A stretch of DNA of 64,000 nt, taken from positions 1,054,001 through 1,118,000 of the forward strand of contig NZ_QMFY01000001.1 of assembly GCF_003286915.1 (NCBI RefSeq). The letters are read 5' to 3'. Under the pieces are notes generated by a model. The model saw only the letters and a program-made list of their open reading frames with translations. It had not been told where the DNA came from and made no database searches. Position numbers and translations under genes: made by a program. Below, piece after piece: positions 55,939 to 64,000 of this stretch (positions within the stretch are counted from its first letter, which is position 1; every line of letters starts with the position of its first letter). The DNA is from Pseudochryseolinea flava. Lineage in GTDB: Bacteria; Bacteroidota; Bacteroidia; Cytophagales; Cyclobacteriaceae.

Positions 55939-57796
55939 AATCAGATTTGTCGGTGCATTAGTTTTTGCGCTGATAACATGGTGCACATACGGTCAGCGTG
56001 CGACTCCGCCACCACTGGAAAGAACCATTACAATCAGTTTTGATAATGAGACCGTTGATGGCGCGCTAAAAAAGATTGGTCAACAAGCCGGCCTTACATT
56101 CTCGTATAGCCCTTCCGTTGTAAAGATCGATCGTCCAATTAACGCGAATTTTATCAATAAGACCGTTCGTCAAATTCTTGACGAGATGTTTAAGGGACAA
56201 ATTCATTATAAGTCGCGTGGGGATTATGTTATTCTAACAAAAGCGGAGGGTGCATCTAATCAACAAAAAGTAAGCGGTTATGTGATTGATGAAGCGACAG
56301 GCGACAAGTTGAAAAACGTAAGTATTTATGATCCTGTGTCGTTGGCATCTGCGATTACCGATGATTATGGTTATTTCCAAATTGAGGTACCGAATGCGAA
56401 AGAGGTGAAGCTTGCCGTTCGAAAGCATAACTACACCGATACCTTAGTGTATGTTCCTTCTGAAAACGGATTAATCGATATCCGACTAGCATCGAAAAAA
56501 CTTGGAATTTTTGCAGATAGTGTCGGTCACAAAATGAAACGCTTTTGGCTTACCACTAAAGCCCTGACGCAGCGCGCTATCATGTTCGAGAACATTGAAG
56601 ATTCCATTCATCGTAAGTTTCAATTTTCATTTGTGCCTTTTGTGGGAACGAATCATAACATGAGTGGTCACGTTATCAACGATTTTTCTGTCAACATGAT
56701 TGGCGGATATTCTCTCGGCGTTAATATGATAGAGTTCGGTGGAATGTTTAACACGGTGCGCGGAAATGTTAGAGGAGCTCAATTCGCCGGATTGTTCAAC
56801 GCCGTTGGTGGCGAAGTGGAGGGCTATCAAGCCGCCGGATTGTTCAACGCGGTTCGAGGGAAAACCCATGCAGTACAGACGGCGGGGTTGATCAATTTCA
56901 GTTGGGCGGAAACGGAGACCGTCGGGATAGCAGGTCTGATAAATTTCGGTTACAAGGATTCGCATGATGTGCGAGTCGCCGGGCTAAGCAATATTAATTT
57001 TGGAAATCAAGGAGGTCCGCACGTAGCAGGACTTTTTAATTTTACGACCAAATCATCAGGCCCGGCACAACTAGCGGGCTTATTTAATTTTGCAGCGGCC
57101 AATGTAAAGGGAGCACAAGTAGCTGGCATGTTAAATTTTACGGCGGGTGATCACGAAGGCGCGCAAGTTTCTGGCCTCGTGAATTTCGCCGGAAAAAGAA
57201 TGAAAGGTGCGCAAGTTGGTGTGCTGAATTTCGCAACAAAGTTCAAAGGAACGCAAATTGGTTTATTTAATATTTCAGATAGTACTGACGGCGTGCCTAT
57301 CGGCTTGCTCTCAATTGTAGGCAGAGGTTATCATGCGATCGAGATATCTGCCGACGAGGTTTTTTATACCAATGTGTCATTCAGAACCGGCGTGAGAAAA
57401 TTCTATAATATTCTTACGGCAGGTATTCAGCCGCACACACTTTCGGAAGATGTGAATGTTTGGACCTTTGGATATGGCGTCGGAACGTCTCCAAGGCTTT
57501 CGAATAAATTCTACTTAAACATTGATGTTACGGCGAATCAAATCGTTGCAGACGGAAACATTGATGCCTTGAATCTTTTAAACAAATTGTATGTGGGCGG
57601 GGAGTGGCGCGTGAGTAAAAATTTTGGTCTAGCAGCAGGCTGCACAGTGAACGCACTCGTACAGGAAACATCTTACGAGGGATACCCAGATATTTTCCCT
57701 AACCTCAAGCCAGACATCATTGAGGAACATACTTATGACAATGACCGCATTATGAAAATGTGGTTCGGTGCTAAAGTTGGGCTGCGTTTTTTTTAA
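55904..57796 (+). CDS. STN-domain surface-repeat protein (non-TonB partner of the sigma/anti-sigma pair)
   Basis: Up to 630 residues; ATG codons at 55904, 55919 and 55925 all precede a signal peptide ending TYGQ. An STN domain (about 42-112, TISFDNETVDGALKKIGQQ) is followed by a carboxypeptidase-regulatory-like domain (about 120-190, VSGYVIDEATGDKLKNVSIY). From about 275 to 470 there are about 13 units of 15-16 residues on the theme GAQVAGLFNFA, the LA_2272-type surface repeat. The last 155 residues resemble a barrel tail, ending GAKVGLRFF. It lacks the plug and 22-strand barrel of a TonB receptor. I infer it receives an envelope signal for the FecR protein. Confidence 0.88.
   Translation: MDSYSMEMVVSKIRFVGALVFALITWCTYGQRATPPPLERTITISFDNETVDGALKKIGQQAGLTFSYSPSVVKIDRPINANFINKTVRQILDEMFKGQIHYKSRGDYVILTKAEGASNQQKVSGYVIDEATGDKLKNVSIYDPVSLASAITDDYGYFQIEVPNAKEVKLAVRKHNYTDTLVYVPSENGLIDIRLASKKLGIFADSVGHKMKRFWLTTKALTQRAIMFENIEDSIHRKFQFSFVPFVGTNHNMSGHVINDFSVNMIGGYSLGVNMIEFGGMFNTVRGNVRGAQFAGLFNAVGGEVEGYQAAGLFNAVRGKTHAVQTAGLINFSWAETETVGIAGLINFGYKDSHDVRVAGLSNINFGNQGGPHVAGLFNFTTKSSGPAQLAGLFNFAAANVKGAQVAGMLNFTAGDHEGAQVSGLVNFAGKRMKGAQVGVLNFATKFKGTQIGLFNISDSTDGVPIGLLSIVGRGYHAIEISADEVFYTNVSFRTGVRKFYNILTAGIQPHTLSEDVNVWTFGYGVGTSPRLSNKFYLNIDVTANQIVADGNIDALNLLNKLYVGGEWRVSKNFGLAAGCTVNALVQETSYEGYPDIFPNLKPDIIEEHTYDNDRIMKMWFGAKVGLRFF
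56749..57290 (+). repeat. Encoded tandem repeat array (about 13 units) in the STN protein
   Basis: The units are 15-16 residues with the core AGLFNF, as in FAGLFNAVGG, QLAGLFNFAAAN, QVAGMLNFTAGD and QVSGLVNFAGKR. At the DNA level they are diverged, so they are an old protein repeat, not a recent DNA expansion. Confidence 0.85.
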
Positions 57797-58482
57797 ACAA
57801 AGAAGTTGCGTAGTAAGGGCATGAGTGCTTCTAAATTTACGCGCTCAATTGGGTGAGGCGTGTTGGGCAATTGCTGAAACGATCCGAAAGGAATTTGTTG
57901 AGCAACTTGCTCGGCTACGTTAGCGGGTGCCATGTTATCTTTATCGCCGGCAAGAACAAGGACCTCTTGTTGAATTGCCCCAAGCGTGTTCTCATCAAGT
58001 GTAGGGCGACTGCCAAGCTTCGACATCATGTTAGCGGTTGCTTCTAGCAAAAGTTTCCAATGACTGTCGCCGTGCAGTTGCTTAAGAAGGTCTGCAAACT
58101 GAGGAATTTTCGTGAGGATTTTTTCAGGATCTAGCTTCTGAACTTCGGCTTGTGCAACCACCGGAGACCAATCAAACTTTGTTCCAAGGGTAACTATTTT
58201 ACGAAAGCGTGCTGGCCATTGCGCGGCAGCGGTGAGTGCCACATAACCGCCCATGCTATAGCCAAATACATCGACAAAAGATAAGTCATGATGATTAAGA
58301 AAGCTCATGATTTCTTCTGCGAATACATCAACGTGAAATCCATGTTGTGAAAATGGCTGTTGCCCATGGCCAGAAAAATTCAAGGACATCGTTGTGTATC
58401 CTGATTGCTGTAAAGCGCTCTCGATTGGCACGAGTTGCTCACGCGTTCCTAAGGCGCCATGTAAAAGAAGGATTGGATTCAT
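57793..58482 (-). CDS. Alpha/beta hydrolase
   Basis: A 229-residue alpha/beta-hydrolase. The oxyanion motif LLHGALGTRE is at residues 6-15, the nucleophile elbow GYSMGG with S76, then VLAGDKDNMAP with the acid and NTPHPIERV with the His. The substrate is unknown. It converges on the STN gene with a 4-base overlap of coding ends. Confidence 0.9.
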   Translation of the reverse strand: MNPILLLHGALGTREQLVPIESALQQSGYTTMSLNFSGHGQQPFSQHGFHVDVFAEEIMSFLNHHDLSFVDVFGYSMGGYVALTAAAQWPARFRKIVTLGTKFDWSPVVAQAEVQKLDPEKILTKIPQFADLLKQLHGDSHWKLLLEATANMMSKLGSRPTLDENTLGAIQQEVLVLAGDKDNMAPANVAEQVAQQIPFGSFQQLPNTPHPIERVNLEALMPLLRNFFV

Positions 58483-58504
58483 CCTTCAAAATAAAAAAGA
58501 AAAG

Positions 58505-59614
58505 CTATTGTGCGACTTGCAGAACGGGTTTCTTGCCGAGTTCCTTTAACAGTTTGCCATGAAGCCAAAGCGCGTTTAAAAATGTAGGCGCCGACTTATA
58601 CGGAAGGCCAAACTCTTTCGCAGTTTTTTCAACGATAGGTGAAATGTTTCGGTAGTGAACGTGGCAAATGTTTGGGAACAAGTGATGTTCTACTTGGAAG
58701 TTCAAACCGCCACAGTACCAGGAAAGAATGGTGTTTTTGTTAGCAAAATTAGTTGTTGTGTGCAGTTGATGGATAGCCCAGCTATTTTCCATTTTGCCAT
58801 CTTCGTCAGGCAATGGATATTCTGTTCCATCGATCACGTGTGCAGGCTGGAATATCACAGCAAGAATGAATCCTGCCACATAATGCATGATCAGAAAACC
58901 AACGAGCCATTGCCCCCATGTAATCGAGAGCACCATCATTGGGATAACCAAAATGTATACAAAATAAAGAATCTTGCTGCTCACCATCACCAACCACTCT
59001 TTCACGAATGTTGTCTTCTGCTTTTTCACCAATCCATCTTTTTCGTATTTGCCGAGACGAATGAAGTCTTTGGCGACGACCCACACCAATGTCATTAGTC
59101 CATAAAAGAACCATGCGTAGAAATGTTGGAAGCGGTGAAAAAATTTCCAAGGACCATACGGTGTCATGCGAAGAATACCACGTGGACTAATATCCTCATC
59201 GACATCGTGAATATTCGTGTAGGTGTGGTGAAGCACGTTGTGTTGAACTTTCCAGTTGAAAGCATTACCGCCGACAACGTTCAAAGAATAACCAAGGAGA
59301 TCGTTTACCCAAGGCTTGTTAGAATAAGAGCCATGGTTTGCATCGTGCATGATCGAAAGCCCGATACCAGCAACGCCGAATCCCATCATCACACAAAGAC
59401 CGATAAGCGGCCACGTGCCCGTTACAGTCTCAGTAAGAATTAAGAAATATGGCGTGAAGTAGATGATGAACATTGCCGCTGTCTTGATGAACATTTCACC
59501 GTTAGCTTGTCTAGCAATTCCATTCGATTTGAAATATTCATTCACACGCTGATTGAGCGTGGTAAAAAAATCCATTTGCGTAGAGGCAAACTTAATAGGG
59601 TTCGCGGCTTTCAT
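58505..59614 (-). CDS. Fatty acid desaturase (front-end/acyl-CoA desaturase type)
   Basis: A 369-residue membrane di-iron enzyme with the three histidine boxes HDANHG, HNVLHH and QVEHHLFP; the Gln in the third box marks the front-end/acyl-lipid group. Four helices are visible. It introduces a double bond into a fatty acyl chain. It lies 22 bases downstream of the hydrolase gene and separate from psd by a 139-base gap with two inverted repeats. Confidence 0.92.
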   Translation of the reverse strand: MKAANPIKFASTQMDFFTTLNQRVNEYFKSNGIARQANGEMFIKTAAMFIIYFTPYFLILTETVTGTWPLIGLCVMMGFGVAGIGLSIMHDANHGSYSNKPWVNDLLGYSLNVVGGNAFNWKVQHNVLHHTYTNIHDVDEDISPRGILRMTPYGPWKFFHRFQHFYAWFFYGLMTLVWVVAKDFIRLGKYEKDGLVKKQKTTFVKEWLVMVSSKILYFVYILVIPMMVLSITWGQWLVGFLIMHYVAGFILAVIFQPAHVIDGTEYPLPDEDGKMENSWAIHQLHTTTNFANKNTILSWYCGGLNFQVEHHLFPNICHVHYRNISPIVEKTAKEFGLPYKSAPTFLNALWLHGKLLKELGKKPVLQVAQ

Positions 59615-59657
59615 CGTATTGCGTTTTAGGGATCAGTTTGTCCAGACAGATAGTTTA

Positions 59658-59720
59658 TGCCTAGACTAACAGATTCTAAAGCTAGGCAATAATGAATCGA
59701 TAACGAGTGTTAGCGACACT
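59658..59720. repeat. Two short inverted repeats between desaturase and psd genes
   Basis: TGCCTAG (59658-59664) with CTAGGCA (59682-59688), and AGTGT (59706-59710) with ACACT (59716-59720). They have no clear U-tract on the minus strand, so they are not standard terminators. Confidence 0.4.
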
Positions 59721-59753
59721 TATTTTGCCCTGCATGTACTATTACTAGATGGA

Positions 59754-60413
59754 TTACTTTAATTCAGCGATGACTGTACGTCCGCCTTTGGTGATGTCAC
59801 CAATTTTAACAGTGACTTTGGCATCAAGCGGCAGGTAAATATCAACACGCGATCCAAATTTAATAAAGCCGAACTCTTGGCCTTGCTCGAGCGATTGTCC
59901 TTCTTGCACGTAGCATTTAATTCGACGTGCAAGCGCTCCAGCGATCTGGCGGAAAAGGATCTCAACGCCATTTTTCATCTTTACAACCACTGTCGTTCTT
60001 TCATTTTCAGTGCTTGACTTGGGATGCCACGCTACTAAATATTTTCCTGGATGATATTTGTAAAAACTAATGTTCCCACCTACAGGCATACGATTCACGT
60101 GAACATTCACGGGCGACATGAAAATGGAAACCTGCTTACGTTTGCCTTTTAAATATTCTGTCTCCTCCGTTTCTTCAATCACAACAACTTTGCCGTCAGC
60201 AGGCGCGAGCACTTGGTTGTCGTGCTTGGTGATGTCGAAGATCGGATTTCTAAAAAATTGAAGAATGATCAGGTAGAAAAGCACACTGGCGAAGATCACA
60301 CCATTCTGAGTGTAAGGGCTTGTCGGAAACAAATAGAATACACCCCAGTTGAGGGCAAAAAGAATAATTAACAAAACGAAAAGAAGTGTGCGTCCTTCGC
60401 GGTGAATGGTCAT
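59754..60413 (-). CDS. psd: Phosphatidylserine decarboxylase (archaeal-type, short)
   Basis: A 219-residue membrane protein with two N-terminal helices (about 8-28, 33-52) and the C-terminal FGS cleavage motif (KFGSRVDIY), where autocatalytic cleavage creates the pyruvoyl cofactor. VHVNRMPVGG and YLVAWHPKSS are typical. It converts phosphatidylserine (made by PssA, 15721-16413) to phosphatidylethanolamine. Its -7 box abuts the gdhA terminator. Confidence 0.94.
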   Translation of the reverse strand: MTIHREGRTLLFVLLIILFALNWGVFYLFPTSPYTQNGVIFASVLFYLIILQFFRNPIFDITKHDNQVLAPADGKVVVIEETEETEYLKGKRKQVSIFMSPVNVHVNRMPVGGNISFYKYHPGKYLVAWHPKSSTENERTTVVVKMKNGVEILFRQIAGALARRIKCYVQEGQSLEQGQEFGFIKFGSRVDIYLPLDAKVTVKIGDITKGGRTVIAELK

Positions 60414-60436
60414 GACTAAAATTTTTGATTCGTTTT

Positions 60437-60471
60437 AAAAAAGCAAACAGCAAGCCTCAACGACTTGCTGT
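60437..60471 (-). terminator. Rho-independent terminator of gdhA
   Basis: Eight-bp stem ACAGCAAG (60447-60454) with CTTGCTGT (60464-60471), loop of 9, followed on the minus strand by TTTGCTTTTTT. Confidence 0.85.
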
Positions 60472-60472
60472 G

Positions 60473-60480
60473 CAAAGGTA
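60473..60480 (-). promoter_or_regulatory. TAnnTTTG -7 box for psd
   Basis: On the minus strand it reads TACCTTTG, a perfect match, one base from the hairpin base. Transcription would begin inside the first arm of the terminator. Confidence 0.5.
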
Positions 60481-60497
60481 TAGTATAATTGGAAGAA

Positions 60498-61778
60498 TTA
60501 ATATCCTCCCCTGAATTTATAGGTCTTCGATACTTTGTCGATGGCCACCATGTACGCAGCAATTCTCATGGGCACCTTATATTCCTGTGACACGCGGTAG
60601 ACATTGTTAAAGGCGTCCTTCATGATCCGGTCACTTCGTCTATTCACGCGATCTGCAGTCCACTTGTAACCCAAGCGATTTTGTACCCACTCAAAATATG
60701 ATACGGTAACACCGCCAGCATTGGCGAGGATGTCAGGTACTACCATGATGCCTTTTTCATTGATGACATTGTCGGCCTTTGAGGACGTAGGACCATTCGC
60801 ACCTTCTACTATCAATTTAGCCTTGATGTTCGGGGCATTGGTAGAATTAATAACATCTTCAGTCGCAGCTGGAACGAGTAAATCTACAGGGAGTGTAAGC
60901 AGATCTTCGTTGGAGATTTTTTCTGCGCCAGCAAATCCTTCAAGGGAGCCTTTATTGTTGTCGCGATACTGTACCGCTTTATCGATCTCGATTCCTTTTT
61001 CATTGTAGTAAGCGCCAGAAAGATCACTCACAGCTTGAACGATCAGTCCGCGCTCATGAAGAAGTCGCGCAGCCCAAGAGCCCACGTTTCCAAATCCTTG
61101 CACCGCGCAAGTTGCCTTATAAGGATTGATCTTTAATTTTTCCATCGCGGCCATCGCTGTCACCATTACACCGCGGCCTGTGGCTTCTGTTCTACCGAGA
61201 GATCCGCCCATTACAAGCGGCTTACCCGTAACCACAGCATGGGTGGTCATCCCTTGAATACGTGAGTACTGGTCCATCAGCCACGCCATCTCGCGCGGAC
61301 CTGTTCCCATGTCGGGGGCAGGAATATCTTGATCTGGTCCGAACACATCGGCCATCGCTTGCGTGTAAGCCCGCATGAGACGTTCAATCTCACCGGCCGA
61401 CATCTCCCGTGGATTACATGCTACGCCACCTTTGGCACCACCGTATGGAATGTCAACGACTGCGCATTTCCAGGTCATCCACGCCGCGAGTGCCTTCACT
61501 TCATCTAAGTTTACGGCCATATCGAAACGTATACCTCCTTTTGACGGGCCTAGAATCGTGGAGTGAATTACGCGGTATCCTTCGAATACTTTGATCGTCC
61601 CGTCATCCATTGTAACGGGAAGCGATACAATCACTTGGCGCGCAGGGTTTTTAAGTACGTTATAGATCTCTTCTTCAAGACCTAAAATTTGAGATGCTAC
61701 TTTAAAGCGCGACATCATCGCTTCAAATGGATTCTCTTTATCTTTTAATGGAGCAGGTTCAATGTATGCCATAGACAT
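60498..61778 (-). CDS. gdhA: Glutamate dehydrogenase
   Basis: A 426-residue enzyme with PYGGAKGGVACNP (catalytic lysine), GPDQDIPAPDMGTG, the Rossmann motif VQGFGNVGSWAA and PAATEDVINSTNA. This is the standard NAD(P) glutamate dehydrogenase type, in contrast to the dehydrogenase at 26214. It links 2-oxoglutarate and ammonia to glutamate. The 167-base gap upstream has a duplicated ATGGTTAAAA word and no clear promoter match. Confidence 0.94.
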   Translation of the reverse strand: MSMAYIEPAPLKDKENPFEAMMSRFKVASQILGLEEEIYNVLKNPARQVIVSLPVTMDDGTIKVFEGYRVIHSTILGPSKGGIRFDMAVNLDEVKALAAWMTWKCAVVDIPYGGAKGGVACNPREMSAGEIERLMRAYTQAMADVFGPDQDIPAPDMGTGPREMAWLMDQYSRIQGMTTHAVVTGKPLVMGGSLGRTEATGRGVMVTAMAAMEKLKINPYKATCAVQGFGNVGSWAARLLHERGLIVQAVSDLSGAYYNEKGIEIDKAVQYRDNNKGSLEGFAGAEKISNEDLLTLPVDLLVPAATEDVINSTNAPNIKAKLIVEGANGPTSSKADNVINEKGIMVVPDILANAGGVTVSYFEWVQNRLGYKWTADRVNRRSDRIMKDAFNNVYRVSQEYKVPMRIAAYMVAIDKVSKTYKFRGGY

Positions 61779-61945
61779 TTGAGTTATTCGAAAAGATACA
61801 AATTTTTATTCCGGAGCAAATGGTTAAAAAATGGTTAAAAATGTCTCCGAAAACGGTTGCAAGATAAATAATTACGATCAGACCATACGACAAACGAGCG
61901 AGATCTATACTCATCATGATAAAGTTTGTAAGGCATCTGTTTTAC

Positions 61946-62371
61946 CTAAATTTTATTCTGCCGAAGGCGCCATTCGTCAACTGAAATTCTGCCTGCACCG
62001 CTGAGCAAAAAGAAAATGGAGCCAAACAGCATCGTCAAAGCTTGAAAAGACTCCTGAAAACTTGTGCCGATATGTGCAATCAGCAGCGCAGCAATAAAGT
62101 TTATAATCATTACAACGGCAGCCCAGCGAATATAGGCGCCCAATAGATACATGATCCCAAGGATGAACTGCGCGTAGACGGAAACAACCGCTGCAAGCAA
62201 TGGTGCTGCTACGTCATGCGCGGCGAGAAAATCTCGGAACTCCAACATGCGGGCCCAGCTGAATACATTGTCCTGAGTGCCATCAATTAGTCGCCAGCCT
62301 ATCAGAAGGCGAAGCAATAAATTTCCCCAGCCACTATACTCGTAAAAGATGGTGTCGATGTTTTTGCGCAT
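61946..62371 (-). CDS. DoxX-like membrane protein
   Basis: A 141-residue protein with about four helices, resembling DoxX/SURF4 (LLRLLIGWRLIDGTQDN, GIMYLLGAYIRWAAVVMII). A TTG four codons earlier (62383) is also possible; the ATG at 62371 is preferred. The upstream sensor gene ends at 62384, so the two are close or coupled. Confidence 0.82.
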   Translation of the reverse strand: MRKNIDTIFYEYSGWGNLLLRLLIGWRLIDGTQDNVFSWARMLEFRDFLAAHDVAAPLLAAVVSVYAQFILGIMYLLGAYIRWAAVVMIINFIAALLIAHIGTSFQESFQALTMLFGSIFFLLSGAGRISVDEWRLRQNKI

Positions 62372-62383
62372 GCTAAGTGACAA

Positions 62384-64000
62384 TTACGAATTTGATTTCT
62401 TTCTCAGCTGTTCTAATTCTGTTACATCGGCCTGAAATCCTAACAGTCCTGTTTCGTTTAGTGGATCAATGAAGAATGGCATTTTTACGGTCTGTAAAAT
62501 TCGTCCATTGTCTTCGTGAATATATTCTGTTCGACCACTGGCAATAATTTGGTGCTCCGCTTCTAGCCAGGCTTTGGCGTCATCATGTGCGTAGAAGTCG
62601 AAATCCGATTTCCCGATCAGGCCCTCGGGAGAGTCAAACCCATGAAACCTCGACACCGCATCGTTTACCACGAAGAACTTTCCGTTGTACTGCTTCAAGA
62701 AAACCTTAAGCGGAATTTCATTCAAAATTCTGATTAACATTTTGCGGAATGCTTCCATGTTTTGATTAAGGGCATCCAATGCGAGTTCTTTTGATTTAAT
62801 TTCTGAAATGTCGGTGAGAAAGCAAATCACACGTTGTGTTCCGCTCAAGCTTTGTAGTGGATAAAAACCGATTCTGATCCACTTAATATTTTTTTGTGGG
62901 TCTAGCACTTGAAATACTTTTTCCGCGGGTCTTCCATGAACAATGTCTTGCCATAACGAAGGAAAGTTCTTCGTGTTCTCATCGGTCGCGACGAAGAAAT
63001 TTTTCAAGAGCTTTCCGTACAAGTCCTGCGCTGTAAAGCTTAATGTCTGAAGCAATCTCTCGTTGACCTTTGTAATTTCTCCTGCTTGATTTAATTCCAT
63101 TGTTGCTGTTAGCGTGTCGATGGCTTTAAAGAGGTCTTCCATCTCTAAATTCATTTTGCGCATGTCTTCCTGAGTTACATACAGCTCTTCCATACTTTGC
63201 CGCATGCGTTCCTCCTGACTTTTCATTTCGCCCTCGCGTTGAAGAGCGTTATCCAATAAACCCTTTGTTTCTTCACTCACACGAATACTCGAAATGCTTT
63301 GTGCCAGTGCCTCAGCAACTCTGTCTACGAACTCGAGTCTATAGGCTGGAAATGGATTGAAGCTTGCAATTTCTAGCACACCCACAATTTCATCTTTTAA
63401 TTTGAGTGGTACGATGAGAATGCTTTTCGGGTTAGAGGATCCTAATCCAGACGTGATGTTTATATAATTATCTGGAATTTTAGTTATGTAGATGCGTTGA
63501 CGCTCAAGAAAACATTGTCCTAATAGACCTTCGCCAGGCAAGATAATTTTGTTTAGATATTTCTTACGTTCATAGGCATAACACGCAACCATCTCCAGTT
63601 CTTGTGTTTGATTTTCAACAAAAATTCCGCCTTGGTTTGCGCCGAGGTACCGGATGAGTTTGCCAATCAGTTCTTCGCACATGGGTTTGATAGAAGTGTG
63701 CGCACCCATAATCTCACGGAACTGAGCAAGCCCTTCATTGGACCAATTTCGATTTCTTTCAGTATCTGCATCAGCGCGGAATTTGTCGTAGATATTCCTT
63801 AACGATGCATCGATCACATCACTTCCGGTTTGGTCATGTTCTCGACTATACTGTCCTGACTTAATCTTGTCGATGGTTTGAGCAATATCGGTGATCAGCT
63901 GTTCATGTTTCTGCTCCGATTCATGACGTTGCGCGCCTCTTGGTGTGATGAAGTACACGTACAAAATGAAGCACAGTGGCAAAAGTTCTATCAAGATCAC
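62384..64000 (-). CDS. GAF/PAS sensor protein, N-terminus beyond right edge
   Basis: The visible part is 538 residues, 5' end missing. It has a transmembrane segment near its start (IELLPLCFILYVYFI), a HAMP-like linker and coiled coil, a GAF domain (about 90-235, VPLKLKDEIVGVLEIASFNPF), a second coiled coil (about 240-290) and two PAS domains (about 290-400, 410-530; GLIGKSDFDFYAHDDAKAWLEAE). The protein ends just after the second PAS without a kinase, GGDEF or output domain. Its output must be conformational or through partner proteins. Confidence 0.85.
   Translation of the reverse strand: MILIELLPLCFILYVYFITPRGAQRHESEQKHEQLITDIAQTIDKIKSGQYSREHDQTGSDVIDASLRNIYDKFRADADTERNRNWSNEGLAQFREIMGAHTSIKPMCEELIGKLIRYLGANQGGIFVENQTQELEMVACYAYERKKYLNKIILPGEGLLGQCFLERQRIYITKIPDNYINITSGLGSSNPKSILIVPLKLKDEIVGVLEIASFNPFPAYRLEFVDRVAEALAQSISSIRVSEETKGLLDNALQREGEMKSQEERMRQSMEELYVTQEDMRKMNLEMEDLFKAIDTLTATMELNQAGEITKVNERLLQTLSFTAQDLYGKLLKNFFVATDENTKNFPSLWQDIVHGRPAEKVFQVLDPQKNIKWIRIGFYPLQSLSGTQRVICFLTDISEIKSKELALDALNQNMEAFRKMLIRILNEIPLKVFLKQYNGKFFVVNDAVSRFHGFDSPEGLIGKSDFDFYAHDDAKAWLEAEHQIIASGRTEYIHEDNGRILQTVKMPFFIDPLNETGLLGFQADVTELEQLRKKSNS

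Noticed and set aside
56749-57290. Tandem repeats of the STN protein as a recent DNA expansion or CRISPR-like array
   Set aside because: The units are conserved only at the protein level and lie in one open reading frame; DNA repeats are diverged.
61818-61842. Direct repeat ATGGTTAAAA upstream of gdhA as an operator
   Set aside because: Only two short A-rich copies; too weak to separate from chance.
61779-61945. Open frames of 33 and 52 codons between gdhA and the DoxX gene
   Set aside because: One overlaps the gdhA start, both have poor codon use and no family pattern; the gap more likely holds the gdhA promoter.

Overview
The window reads as a chromosomal segment of a Bacteroidota bacterium, most likely of the order Cytophagales. 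Pointers are the type IX secretion genes porV and porU, a GldE-like CNNM/CBS protein, a FecI/FecR-type sigma/anti-sigma pair, the DUF4254-glycosyltransferase 9 pair, and many perfect TAnnTTTG -7 boxes, the Bacteroidota housekeeping promoter signature. Genes are densely packed, nearly all are core genes, and no insertion sequence, phage, tRNA, rRNA or CRISPR array is visible. No gap between genes exceeds 300 bases.

Layout. 1-7.9 kb (minus strand): end-truncated M16 protease, inositol monophosphatase, rsmI, pterin dehydratase, DUF493, PpiD-like foldase, GldE-like protein with a 51-residue membrane protein upstream, and an arginase-fold protein lacking metal ligands. 8-18 kb: MASE1 histidine kinase, inactive M16 protein, porV, porU, pssA, metallo-hydrolase, FAD oxidoreductase. 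18-27 kb: a 1111-residue gluzincin-like/TolB-propeller/Omp85-like fusion, yicC, lptC, outer-membrane protein, coaX, anmK and a Glu/Leu-type dehydrogenase. 27-38 kb: second CNNM protein, lysC, dnaK, TPR lipid-envelope-type protein, aldo/keto reductase, prfC, RluA-type synthase, small membrane protein. 38-44 kb: atpC-atpD, orphan histidine kinase, ABC-2 exporter. 44-54 kb: dnaJ-grpE, obgE, adk, hpt, DUF1287, M42 peptidase, upp, GT9, DUF4254, TPK-like protein. 54-58 kb: ECF sigma, FecR anti-sigma and an STN-domain surface-repeat protein. 58-64 kb: hydrolase, desaturase, psd, gdhA, DoxX, and an edge-truncated PAS/GAF sensor.

How the genes work together. Envelope biogenesis dominates: T9SS sortase (PorU) with its shuttle (PorV), LPS export (LptC), phosphatidylethanolamine synthesis (PssA and Psd), periplasmic folding (PpiD-like) and several outer-membrane barrels. 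A second theme is protein folding: dnaK and grpE-dnaJ lie 14 kb apart, lack the TAnnTTTG box, and share a -24/-12-like element (TTGGCA, then TTGA with GG-N10-GA spacing) plus TGACA/TGTCA boxes, suggesting a common heat-shock control.

The strongest leads are: the sigma/anti-sigma locus whose third member has an STN signalling domain but a tandem-repeat surface protein in place of a TonB receptor; the fused propeller/Omp85-like protein; the shared chaperone promoter; and a family of A/G-rich inverted repeats placed just after stop codons at 40.2, 41.6 and 49.7 kb. Several enzyme-fold proteins appear to have lost catalytic residues. All functional calls come from reading motifs; no database search was possible.
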